Positions 7,590 through 15,344 of a DNA stretch of 64,000 nucleotides are shown piece after piece. Each line of letters begins with the position of its first letter. The first letter of the stretch is position 1. The stretch spans positions 1,550,001 to 1,614,000 of the forward strand of contig OZ243944.1 of NCBI GenBank assembly GCA_965214295.1, read 5' to 3'. Below the pieces are notes generated by a model, which made no database searches, was not told where the DNA came from, and was given only the letters and a program-made list of their open reading frames with translations. Position numbers and translations under genes: made by a program. The DNA comes from JAJDUF01 sp965214295. GTDB lineage: Bacteria; Chloroflexota; UBA11872; UBA12225; JAJDUF01.

Positions 7590-8144
7590 CTACAGCAGGC
7601 CCTCTGCGTGCAGAAACTCCCGCAGAGGCTTTGTGGGATTGTGCTTGCGTTCCTGGATGATCCGTGTATCCTCCAGGTCGAGTGCTTCCTGGGCGGACTC
7701 TAGGGTGGGAATAGGGACGCTTAGTTCCGAGCGCAGCCCTTTCATGGCGCTGTTGACAGCCATTGCCGGATACTTTGCATAGATCACGTCGCATAGCTCC
7801 TGAAAGCTACGTGCCTGAACCCACTCCACGACGGCATCGAGATACGCAAGCACCTCGTCTGGAAGTTCCTCCAGTAGAGAAAACGCCTTCTGCTGACCGG
7901 CTGGTGTGGCTGCTATCGTGTCGTGTCCTTGCACCAGCCCATCGTCTCGTAAAGCACGCCAGTCCGCAGAGGCTTCCGGGTCGAACGGGCCGTATTTGTA
8001 GGGGCAAAACTGGTAGTAGTCCGCTCCTACCAGTTGCGGTAGCTCCTCGCCAAGCAGAAAGAGCGACTTCTGAAGCTGTGCGGAGTCTAGCCCCTGTTCT
8101 TGGGCTATGGCAGTGACGACGAGTATCCAGTCCTGGCGCTTCAT
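7590..8144 (-). CDS. Panacea/SocA-like protein with antitoxin-like C-terminal tail
   Basis: The protein has 184 residues from ATG 8144; an upstream extension is possible but unsupported. The N-terminal half reads LDSAQLQKSLFLLGEE followed by YKYGPFDPEASADW. This resembles the L-Q-K and Y-G-P-F pattern of Panacea (SocA/DUF4065) domains, known as adaptable antitoxin domains. A helical segment SFQELCDVIYAKYPAMAVNS follows. The last 35 residues (ALDLEDTRIIQERK...PLREFLHAEGLL) resemble the tail of RelB/Phd-type antitoxins that binds the partner toxin. A RelE-type toxin gene starts 4 nt downstream. The pairing is inference from order and motifs; the family call is moderate. Confidence 0.55.
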   Translation of the reverse strand: MKRQDWILVVTAIAQEQGLDSAQLQKSLFLLGEELPQLVGADYYQFCPYKYGPFDPEASADWRALRDDGLVQGHDTIAATPAGQQKAFSLLEELPDEVLAYLDAVVEWVQARSFQELCDVIYAKYPAMAVNSAMKGLRSELSVPIPTLESAQEALDLEDTRIIQERKHNPTKPLREFLHAEGLL

Positions 8145-8370
8145 GGCAAATATCCTTAGCCTCCACGCCCCCAGCGTGGGCAGCAAGGGGGCCAGGAGTC
8201 CCATCCACGTGCTCACGTTGAGCCGGGAGGTGTAGCTTATGAACAGTAAACATTCGACTATACCCCCGTCCGGGCTATCCTGCAAGTTTCTCGGCGGCAC
8301 GTAACCTCTACGTGCCTCTCACCCCCCCTCGCTCGTTGTATCATCAGAGGCGGTGGATGGTGGCCGAGCG

Positions 8371-10857
8371 ATGGCAATGGCTTTGGGCAGTGCGTCTCTT
8401 GCCGAACGGCCGGACAGCCGCGCGCTGCCGGGCGGCTGGGCCGGCGATCTCGCCTGGTGTGGAGACGCCGCCTGGGTAGCGTGGACGGCCTACCACGACC
8501 CGGAGCCGGCGCTGCTGACCTATGCGCGCCAGGAATGGCCCCTGCACCCCGGCCGGACCCTGACCGAGTGGCGCCGCCGCTCGGCCAGCGCCCGGTGTAC
8601 GCTCTCGCTGACCCGCCTCGACGATCCGGCGGCGACAACCGGCCGCGAGCTGGCCCGGAGCCGGCACGTCCTCGCAGGGCCAGCCCTGGCAGCGTTGCCG
8701 CAACAGGCTACGCCGGCCGTGGTTTGGGCCGAGCGGCGCGACCATGGATGCCGCTTGCTGGCGGCTGTGGACGGCGACCGACCGGAGGTCGTTCATGCGG
8801 CGACCGGCGCCATCCTTGCCCCGCAAACGGCAGGAGACCACGACGGGCGACTCTGGGCAGTCTGGCAGCAGTGGCCGGCAGCCGGTAGCAGCCTCGCGGC
8901 CCGCCCACGCATCGTGGCCGCCCACCGGACGGCCAACGCAACCGCGGCCGCCTCCCCTACCTGGTCCCAACCAACGCCGCTCTCACCCGCCGCGCAGTCG
9001 GCTTGGTCGCCTACGCTGTCCGCCGCTCCCGACGGTGGGCTGTGGTGCGCCTGGGCCGCTTGGGACGGCACGACCTATCAAATCTGCGTCTGCCATGCGC
9101 CGCCAGGCGAGCCGTGGGGGGTGCCCGTCCCGGTTGCCCCGACGCCGGCCGGCGCTTTCCACCTCACGCCCACTATCGCCGCGGCCGCCGAGCACGCCTG
9201 GGTAGTGTGGCGCCGTACCACCCGCTGGGGTGAGCTGAACCACCGCTTCAACCACATTCGCTCCCTGCACGCCGCCATCGTGACGCCGGATGCGGCCGGA
9301 GATCTCAGCGCCGCGCCCGCGCCAGGGGAGTCCTCCACCGGGGAGCCGGGACGCCTCCCGGTGGACTCCATCCCGTTCCGGCACTCGACCGAGGACGAAT
9401 TCATCAACCCACAGGCGCCACGCCTCCGCCTCGGCCCGCAGGGGCCGGTCGTGTGCTACCGGCAGTTTCGTAGCGCCGAATTCAAGGATTTCGGCTGGGC
9501 CATCTGGGCAGTACGGCATACCGGCAATGACTGGACTTCGCCGGAGCGTCTGAGTACCCACACCGGCGCGCCGGATAGCCCCTACGGCATGATCCCCGCC
9601 GGAGCGGACGGTGCCTCCTGGCTCCTGGCCTACCATGCCGGCGACTACACCCGGGGCCCATCGCAACATCCCTCGCACCCGGTCGAAAACCACCGCCTGG
9701 TGATAGAGCGAGTGCGGCTGACTGCCCCGGCGTCGGCCCTGCCCACCAAGCATCCGCTCCCCACCGCCCCCGCCATCCTGTCCGCCACCGACACGCCGGA
9801 CGCGGTACGGCCGGCTGGCCCGGAGCCGGCTCGCGCCGCGACCGTGAATGGTCGGTCCTACACGCTACTCTTCGGCGACCTCCACCGGCACAGCGCCTAC
9901 TCCAAATGCCTATCCGCCAACGACGGCGACCCGCTCAACCATTGGCAATGGGTCCAAGACGTGGCCGAGCTGGATTTCTACGCGCTCACCGAGCACCTCG
10001 AATACATGAGCTACGCCGAGTGGCGGCACGTCGAGGACTTGGCGGCGCTGCTTGCTACCGGGGACCGCGTGCTTGCCCTGTACGGCTTCGAGCTGGCCAT
10101 CCCCCCAGGGCACACCAACTTTTTCTATGCCGATCAGGCGGTAGGGCACGATCTACGAGTAGCCTGCCTCTCCTCGCCCGACCTGGCCGCGGTGTGGCCC
10201 AAGCTCGATGCCTGGCTACCACCGGGGCAGGTCGTCGCCATTCGTCATCACCAAGGACACCGCGGCGACGACCTGGCCCGCACCTACGATCCGACCTATG
10301 AGCCGGTCGCCGAGATCATCCAAACGCGCGGCGAGTACCCGCAGTGGGTGCAATCGCTCTGGCGCCAGGGCTTGCGCGTCGGCGTCGTCGGTGCCAGCGA
10401 TCACTCCCGCGCCGCGCCGTTCGTCCAAGGTCTGACCGGCCTCTGGCTCCCGGCTGGTGAGCGCTCGCGCGCGGCGGTCTTGGCCGGCTTGCAAGCGCGC
10501 CGCACGTTCGCCACCAATGGCCCGCGGATGAGCGTCTTCCTCTCGGCCACGGACTCGGAGCGCGGTACGACGTTGGTCATGGGCGAGGAGGGGAGCATTG
10601 CCGGCCCACCGCGCTTGCGCCTCGCAGCGAGCGGTACGCGCCCGCTGGAAACGGTGGAGTTCTACCGCGATGACCGACTGCTCTACGTCGAGACGGTCGC
10701 AGCGTCGCAGGTACGGCTCGAATACACAGCCGAGCCGCCGCCGCCCGGCGTGTACGCCTACTGGGTCCGTGTCACCCAACAGCCGGATCGCAATGACGCG
10801 CGAAAACAGCCCGGTATCGCCTACAGCAGCCCCCTCTGGCTCACGCCCCGGCCCTAG
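8371..10857 (+). CDS. large protein with beta-propeller-like N-terminus and DUF3604 PHP-like domain
   Basis: The protein has 828 residues from ATG 8371 (GTG 8353 is an alternative). The first roughly 450 residues contain repeated strands with W-C-A-W / V-V-W patterns (LWCAWAAWDG, AWVVWRRTT, SWLLAYHAG), as in BNR or propeller domains. From about residue 498 there is a PHP-like hydrolase domain: LFGDLHRHSAYSKC, LDFYALTEHLEYM, VAIRHHQGHRG and VGASDHSRAAP, which supply the His/Asp metal ligands. This matches DUF3604 proteins, whose substrates are unknown. No signal peptide is evident. It stands alone, transcribed away from the Panacea-like gene. Confidence 0.8.
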   Translation: MAMALGSASLAERPDSRALPGGWAGDLAWCGDAAWVAWTAYHDPEPALLTYARQEWPLHPGRTLTEWRRRSASARCTLSLTRLDDPAATTGRELARSRHVLAGPALAALPQQATPAVVWAERRDHGCRLLAAVDGDRPEVVHAATGAILAPQTAGDHDGRLWAVWQQWPAAGSSLAARPRIVAAHRTANATAAASPTWSQPTPLSPAAQSAWSPTLSAAPDGGLWCAWAAWDGTTYQICVCHAPPGEPWGVPVPVAPTPAGAFHLTPTIAAAAEHAWVVWRRTTRWGELNHRFNHIRSLHAAIVTPDAAGDLSAAPAPGESSTGEPGRLPVDSIPFRHSTEDEFINPQAPRLRLGPQGPVVCYRQFRSAEFKDFGWAIWAVRHTGNDWTSPERLSTHTGAPDSPYGMIPAGADGASWLLAYHAGDYTRGPSQHPSHPVENHRLVIERVRLTAPASALPTKHPLPTAPAILSATDTPDAVRPAGPEPARAATVNGRSYTLLFGDLHRHSAYSKCLSANDGDPLNHWQWVQDVAELDFYALTEHLEYMSYAEWRHVEDLAALLATGDRVLALYGFELAIPPGHTNFFYADQAVGHDLRVACLSSPDLAAVWPKLDAWLPPGQVVAIRHHQGHRGDDLARTYDPTYEPVAEIIQTRGEYPQWVQSLWRQGLRVGVVGASDHSRAAPFVQGLTGLWLPAGERSRAAVLAGLQARRTFATNGPRMSVFLSATDSERGTTLVMGEEGSIAGPPRLRLAASGTRPLETVEFYRDDRLLYVETVAASQVRLEYTAEPPPPGVYAYWVRVTQQPDRNDARKQPGIAYSSPLWLTPRP

Positions 10858-10897
10858 CCCCCGCCCCGGCCTTACCCTCGTCATCCCATCCCGGACC

Positions 10898-10923
10898 GTC
10901 ATTCCGGCGCCAGCCGGAATCCA
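10898..10923. repeat. REP hairpin, CCGGC stem type
   Basis: Arms ATTCCGGC and GCCGGAAT flank a 4-base loop, followed by CCAG. The hairpin lies between the convergent ends of the DUF3604 and Uma2 genes, where it could act as a shared stem for both 3' ends. It is the same family as the ATTCCCGC copies but with a paired change in the stem. Confidence 0.75.
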
Positions 10924-10936
10924 GGCGGCCGGTGCC

Positions 10937-11494
10937 CTACGTGTCGAAGATGTCGCTGATCGCGCACGTGAAGCCGGGCAGTACGTCCAAGCCGTCGAGC
11001 GTGCTATCCTCGGTCAGCGTCACCACCGCGCGCCCCGGCACGTGTACGTCTACGGTGCGCGTATCCGGCTGCACCACCCACACCAAGCGCACGCCGTACC
11101 GCAGCCACATCTCCGCCTTCCCGCGGACCTCGCGCCGGCTGTCACTGGGAGAGGCGATCTCTACCACCAGATCGGGGACGACCTCGGCGTAGCCGGTATC
11201 CAGGGCGTCCGGCGGGATTTTCGCCGCCGAGAAGTAGGCGATGTCCGGCTCACGCACCGTATCCGGGTCCCGCTCCAGCCAGACGCCCGAGTCCGAGGCC
11301 GTCAAGCTCCCCAGCTTCCGCGGCTTGACGAAATACCTCAGCTCGGCACTCAGATTCACTACGATCTTCCCGTGTGCATATCCTGTTGGCATGGTCTCGT
11401 GCAATACCCCCCGGATCAGCTCGCCGCGGACGCCCTGGCTGTACAGCCGCAGCAGGTCGTCGGCCGTCAGCAGCCTGGTCGCAGTGATCGCCAT
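10937..11494 (-). CDS. Uma2 family (DUF820) endonuclease-like protein
   Basis: This 185-residue protein is typical of Uma2/DUF820, a PD-(D/E)XK-fold family expanded in Cyanobacteria and Chloroflexota. The N-terminal LLTADDLLRLYSQGVRGELIRGVLHE is characteristic. The nuclease core includes REPDIAYFS (catalytic Asp) and PDLVVEIASPSDSRREVRGKAEMWLRYGVRLVWVVQP, which carries the E-x-x/K motif. ATG 11494 has a GAAGGAG ribosome-binding site. These proteins often sit alone in genomes and their biological role is unsettled. A REP hairpin lies just after its 3' end, between it and the convergent DUF3604 gene. Confidence 0.88.
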   Translation of the reverse strand: MAITATRLLTADDLLRLYSQGVRGELIRGVLHETMPTGYAHGKIVVNLSAELRYFVKPRKLGSLTASDSGVWLERDPDTVREPDIAYFSAAKIPPDALDTGYAEVVPDLVVEIASPSDSRREVRGKAEMWLRYGVRLVWVVQPDTRTVDVHVPGRAVVTLTEDSTLDGLDVLPGFTCAISDIFDT

Positions 11495-11576
11495 AGCTAT
11501 CTCCTTCCCGGCCCTAGCCCCCGACTCCCCCTATGCCCTCCGCTCCGCAGTGGGACGGCGTTCCCTCCCCTGTGCG

Positions 11577-12062
11577 TCAGCACGGGGGAGGGTTAGGGAG
11601 GGGGCACTCATCACTCACCCAGCCGGTCCCGGTGCCGACGACAACCCGCTCCCCACGCTGGTTCTCGCACCACACCTGCAACTCAAACCTGGTAGTGCCC
11701 ACCTCCGGGTGCCTTGTGGATACGCTCGCCCGCGCGGTGATCGTATCCCCCACGTCCACGATGCGGATGAACTTCAGGCTCAGTAGTCCCCGCTCCAGCC
11801 AGCGCGCCCCGAAGAGGTCAATCATCAGCTCGGACAGGTAGCCCTGCATCATCGCCCCGGAAGCGGCCCGCGTTGGCAGCCCGCTCTGCTGGGCGAATGC
11901 CAGGTCGGTATGCACGTTCTTGGCCGGCCAGCCGTCGAACCGCGGCCAGCCGCCGGAGAACAGCCACGTCCGGTACGAGGTCATCTTTTTCGGTGTCCCG
12001 GCCACCTCGTACCCCACCGCCGTGTTCTGCGTGCATGGTTGCACTATCCCACTCCGGATCAT
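11577..12062 (-). CDS. MaoC-like hot-dog dehydratase
   Basis: The protein has 161 residues from ATG 12062. It has the hot-dog pattern KNVHTDLAFAQQSGLPTRAASGAMMQGYLSELM. The Asp/His pair and the following G...M...L helix correspond to the hydratase-2 motif of MaoC proteins, which hydrate or dehydrate enoyl-CoA/hydroxyacyl-CoA. The second half contains KFIRIVDVGDTITARASV and ends in a segment encoded by a G-rich intergenic repeat (PLPNPPPC). The gene follows a second MaoC/FAS1-like gene by 31 nt; such pairs commonly make the two halves of one double hot-dog enzyme. Acyl-CoA genes are nearby (a PaaK-like ligase just upstream on the same strand). Confidence 0.8.
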   Translation of the reverse strand: MIRSGIVQPCTQNTAVGYEVAGTPKKMTSYRTWLFSGGWPRFDGWPAKNVHTDLAFAQQSGLPTRAASGAMMQGYLSELMIDLFGARWLERGLLSLKFIRIVDVGDTITARASVSTRHPEVGTTRFELQVWCENQRGERVVVGTGTGWVSDECPLPNPPPC

Positions 12063-12093
12063 AGGGCCTGTCCTCCTATGCCACAGTAAGAGA

Positions 12094-12543
12094 CTACTGA
12101 CCACTAACTACTGGCCGCTGGCCGCCCGTGTAGGTGTACGTGGTCCGCCGCGTCAGCACCGGTCCCCCGTCCTCGTCAACGATGGTAGCCTCCACCACTT
12201 GATACTGCCGCCCCCGCCGCTCGTACCGAGCCGTCACCTGCCACGACACGCGGAACCGCTTCCCCACTCGCGCCCGGCCGGCGTGCTCCACCTCCTCGTG
12301 CGTGTGGATGGCCGCCATGCCCGGCAGCAGATAGAACGAGGGGCTTCTGGTGTTGTTGCTGAAGTTGATGAGCAGCGCCGGATGCACCAGCGGCGGACCG
12401 TCCGCCGTCGCCTCCACATACCGCGGGTGCAGGTCCTCGACGGCGTGCAGAAAGTTCTCGTTCATCTCCTCCGATACGTGGAACTCCAAAGCAGCAAACT
12501 CCTCGCCCACCTGTAGCTCATCCGCTCGCCTACCACTCATCAT
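12094..12543 (-). CDS. MaoC/FAS1-like dehydratase subunit
   Basis: The protein has 149 residues from ATG 12543 (a second ATG at 12540). The N-terminal half contains GEEFAALEFHVSEEMNENFLHAVEDLHPRY, followed by VHPALLINFSNN and MAAIHTHEEVEHAGRARVGKRFRV. This matches the non-catalytic or substrate-binding N-terminal hot-dog of FAS1-like dehydratases, in which the HTHEEVE segment is typical. It probably forms a heterodimer with the downstream MaoC-like protein, 31 nt away. The last residues of the reading frame end before the partner start. The substrate is unknown but likely an acyl-CoA thioester. Confidence 0.8.
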   Translation of the reverse strand: MMSGRRADELQVGEEFAALEFHVSEEMNENFLHAVEDLHPRYVEATADGPPLVHPALLINFSNNTRSPSFYLLPGMAAIHTHEEVEHAGRARVGKRFRVSWQVTARYERRGRQYQVVEATIVDEDGGPVLTRRTTYTYTGGQRPVVSGQ

Positions 12544-12864
12544 AATCCTCAGCCACTTGTCATGGTCGCGCGTTCCACCAACCTCATTCTCGCCATTCCG
12601 GTCCTATTTCGTCATTGCGCCCTGGAGTAGGTACCGGCCAAACCGTAGGGGCGCAGCACGCTGCGCCCGTTCCCCTGCGGAGCGGAGGGACCATAGAGGG
12701 GCGTCATTCCCGCGCCAGCGAGAATCCACTGTCCCTAGCTTGCGGCGTATCCCACAATGACGGGTGCCCGCGTTCTGGCTCGTACCCTCGCCTACCTCCG
12801 GTGGACACCCCCTCTCTATCGCTCGACGCTGGAGGGGGGGTGAGGCGCGCACTCACCGCATCCC
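12544..12864. other. repeat-filled intergenic region
   Basis: These 321 bases hold three repeat types and no gene. A GGGGCGC-type palindrome half (AGGGGCGCAGCACGCTGCGCCC) starts near 12647. A degenerate ATTCCCGC repeat lies at about 12703-12729. A CCCCCTCTC...GGAGGGGGGGTGAGG hairpin lies at about 12810-12846. The PaaK-like gene ends immediately after it. Confidence 0.7.
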
Positions 12865-14211
12865 CTACCGCTCGTCCACAAAACGGCTGAACTTGTAGCT
12901 GCCGGCAATCTCGGCGAAGCCGTCCGCCGGCAGGAACTCCAGGTGGGGCGTCACTTCCACCGCCCGCTTCACCAAGCGCGATACCGCCCGCGCCGCTCGC
13001 TCCTGCATCGCCTCGTCGCAGGCCACCCGCACAATGAGCTTATCCTGAGAGAACGGGTCCTGCCGATCCTCGCGCCTGACGGCCACCTGATATTCCGCGA
13101 CGCCTTGCTGCAACAGCTGCGCCAGTTGCTCGTGCAGCGCGGCCGGATTAATCAACGTCCCACGCACTTTCGTCAGGCCGTCCGCCCGGTGCGGTCCGCC
13201 CAAGAACCGCGGCTCCCAGCGCCCACAGTGGGGACAGGGCTTGTGGCTCAAGGCCACCATGTCGCCCGGTGCATAGCGCAGCAACACCGTGCCCCGCCGG
13301 TTGAGGTGGCTAATCACCAACAGCCCCGGCTCGCCGTCGGCGACGGGAGCACCGGTGTCGGGGTCAACGATCTCGGTGTAGAGCTGATCGGGTACCGCTT
13401 GATGCCGACCACCGCCCTCCACGCACTCGATAGCCGGCCCCTGGACTTCCGTAAATCCGTACCCATTGTTGATGATCGGCGCCGGGCTGCCCAGTGCCCG
13501 CAACCGCTGGCGCAGGTCCTCGCGCATCGGTAGCGGGCACGGCTCGCCCATCACCATCGCCAGCCGCACCGCGCTGAAATCCTTCCCCAGTGCTTGGGCG
13601 CGGAGCACCACCCGCCGGACGTAGGTGGTAATTCCCCAGAGCACCGTCGCGCGCTCCCGCTCGATCATCTCGATGGCGTCGTCCATCCGCTTGTGGACCG
13701 GATAGTCGGCGTAGGCACTACCCGTCATCCCGGTGAGCAGCTTGCTGCCGACCGCCATCGCACCCCACATTGCGCTCAGAAACCCTTGATGCGGCACGGC
13801 ACTCAGGGGAAAGAGGTTCATCACCGTGTCGTGCGGCCCGACCCCGGCGATAGTGGCGACCCGCCCCAACTGGTGGATGCGGGCAAAGCGGTCGTGGACC
13901 GTATCGTAGAACGGCGTCGGTTTGCCGGAAGACCCCGACGTATAGATCACCTCGGCCAGCGTCGTCTCTTCCGGCGCGAGGCCGGCGATACCCTCCAACC
14001 GCAGCCGGAACTGCTCCGGGTCCTGCACGTACTCCCGTTTGCGGAGGATCGGCACCCGGCGCAGATCCTCGACGGTCCGGAAGTCGTCGGCCGTCAGCCC
14101 TCGCTCCCGCAACACGCGCCGGTAGTGCGGATGCGCCAGCGCACACAAGCGCATCATCCGCGGCAGTTGCCTATCCTGCCGCTCCCGCAGCCACGCCCGG
14201 TACTCACCCAT
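12865..14211 (-). CDS. PaaK-like AMP-forming acyl-CoA ligase
   Basis: The protein has 448 residues from ATG 14211 (a GTG two codons upstream is possible). It resembles phenylacetate-CoA ligases, which activate a carboxylate with ATP and join it to coenzyme A. Signatures are the P-loop-like VIYTSGSSGKPTPFYDT (about residues 91-107), the adenylate-binding INNGYGFTEVQGP, and GDMVALSHKPCPHCGRWEPRFLGG. The last holds a CPHCG zinc-like pair seen in PaaK homologues. A second basic segment, GLTKVRGTLINPA, matches the hinge. A C-terminal domain of about 100 residues with ITVR-type strands is present. Its substrate is unknown; the downstream MaoC pair suggests an acyl-CoA pathway. Confidence 0.87.
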   Translation of the reverse strand: MGEYRAWLRERQDRQLPRMMRLCALAHPHYRRVLRERGLTADDFRTVEDLRRVPILRKREYVQDPEQFRLRLEGIAGLAPEETTLAEVIYTSGSSGKPTPFYDTVHDRFARIHQLGRVATIAGVGPHDTVMNLFPLSAVPHQGFLSAMWGAMAVGSKLLTGMTGSAYADYPVHKRMDDAIEMIERERATVLWGITTYVRRVVLRAQALGKDFSAVRLAMVMGEPCPLPMREDLRQRLRALGSPAPIINNGYGFTEVQGPAIECVEGGGRHQAVPDQLYTEIVDPDTGAPVADGEPGLLVISHLNRRGTVLLRYAPGDMVALSHKPCPHCGRWEPRFLGGPHRADGLTKVRGTLINPAALHEQLAQLLQQGVAEYQVAVRREDRQDPFSQDKLIVRVACDEAMQERAARAVSRLVKRAVEVTPHLEFLPADGFAEIAGSYKFSRFVDER

Positions 14212-14333
14212 CAGCACCCATCCGCCATCAGCACTCGTTCCTCACTCCGGCGCAAGCCGGCGTCCAGCCCCCCTTCTCCCGCGTCCTGGTCCCGGCCGCT
14301 CGCCGCGCCCCATGCCACCACCCCACACCTACG

Positions 14334-14372
14334 CCCCCTCTCCAAATGTTGGAGAGGGGGCCGGGGGGTGAG
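14334..14372. repeat. CT/GA-rich hairpin followed by GGGGGGTGAGG
   Basis: CCCCCTCTCCAA is followed by a short loop and TTGGAGAGGGGG, then CCGGGGGGTGAGG. This is one of at least ten copies in the window of a hairpin with a G-rich tail. The loop changes from copy to copy (AATGTT, CATGGTG, CACCATGTG), while the arms remain paired. Confidence 0.75.
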
Positions 14373-14411
14373 GCCTATGGGGTTAGGGGTAGGTCCGCCC
14401 CTGCGCCTCAC

Positions 14412-14747
14412 CTACACCACCAGCTCATCCAGCCGCGGCCCGAACACCTGCTTGAGCTTCAGCAGCCGCTCCACCATCCACGCTCGAATCTCCGTCAGCG
14501 TCTCCTCATAGTCATCAATGCTCCCCTGGCGATACGCTGCTACGAGCGATAAGTTGTAATCGTCCTTGCGCTCCCATGCAAGGGTTTCTCCAAGTTCAGA
14601 CTCAATATCAGCCTGTTGCTCACGCGACAGGTCGAATACAGCTTTGTTCCAGTCCTTGTCACCGCTACCGATGTAACGCTCAATACTGACCCTTCCTCCC
14701 GAAGGGAACCTGGTGTAGTACTTAACACGTTGTCCGAATGCTGACAA
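14412..14747 (-). pseudogene. DUF4268 C-terminal domain fragment
   Basis: This 111-residue frame corresponds to the C-terminal DUF4268 domain of longer nuclease-like proteins. The pattern RVSIERYIGSGDKDWNKAVFDLSREQ is followed by SELGETLAWERKDD and WMVERLLKLKQVFGPRLDEL. Family members typically have a PD-(D/E)XK nuclease-like N-terminal half, and about 200 residues before this domain are absent. The available start is a TTG at 14747 with no ribosome-binding site. I therefore read this as the remnant of a truncated gene. The flanks are dense in repeats, which may have caused the loss. Confidence 0.6.
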
Positions 14748-14863
14748 AAAGGCCAGTGGCCGGCCCTCACCCCGCCTCCGTCATTCCCGCTTTCGCGAGA
14801 ATCTGGCCGCCAGCAGAATCCCCCGCTCTATCGCTCCGCGATGGAGCGGGCGCCGGGTGCCGA

Positions 14864-14978
14864 GCCAAAGCCGCACCACTCGCGGGCCAAAACTCCGGCC
14901 ATGCTGGACAGACAGCGGGGGCCTGCGACCGCCGGAGTTTTGGCCCGCGACACCTGGCATTATTCGTGCGGCTTTGGC
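14864..14978. repeat. nested palindrome: hairpin inside hairpin
   Basis: The outer arms GCCAAAGCCGCAC (14864-14876) and GTGCGGCTTTGGC (14966-14978) match the simple hairpin at 49642-49694. A second perfect pair of arms lies inside the space between them: CGCGGGCCAAAACTCCGGC (14881-14899) and GCCGGAGTTTTGGCCCGCG (14931-14949). The inner palindrome looks inserted into the loop of the outer one. Confidence 0.8.
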
Positions 14979-15002
14979 CCGGCAGTGGGTGAGGCCCACA
15001 CC

Positions 15003-15344
15003 CTAGGCTCGTGCAGCCGCGCGGATTGCCGCGAGGGCCGCAGCCGGATCATTCAGCACAGTGTCATTCGACAACCGCACAACGCGATAGCCGCTGGCAC
15101 CGAGGACTGCCTGCTGCTCCTCATCCGCCGCCCGCTGCCGGTCATGGATTGATCCATCCACCTCCACGATCAACCGCCGCTCGGCGCAGTAAAAGTCAAC
15201 AATGAACCCGTCCACCGGATGCTGCCGTCGGAACTTCAGACCGCCCAAGCGGCGGCCCCGCACGGCCTGCCACAAAGCAGCCTCTGCGAGCGTCGAAACA
15301 CGGCGGAATGAGCGCGCCAACCCCACCGTCTCCTGCCTACCCAC
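15003..15344 (-). CDS. DUF559 endonuclease-domain protein
   Basis: This protein of about 113 residues belongs to the DUF559 family, related to very-short-patch repair (Vsr)-type nucleases. Motifs are LAEAALWQAVRGRRLGGLKFRRQHPVDGFIVDFYCAERRLIVEVDGSIHD and GYRVVRLSNDTVL. The Asp in IVDFYC and the Glu in IVEVDG are the expected metal ligands. Starts are non-ATG: GTG 15344, or GTG 15326, which has GGAG just upstream. The length fits family members, and no part looks lost. The role is unknown. It is a small stand-alone gene between repeat blocks and the DUF4268 remnant. Confidence 0.85.
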   Translation of the reverse strand: MGRQETVGLARSFRRVSTLAEAALWQAVRGRRLGGLKFRRQHPVDGFIVDFYCAERRLIVEVDGSIHDRQRAADEEQQAVLGASGYRVVRLSNDTVLNDPAAALAAIRAAARA

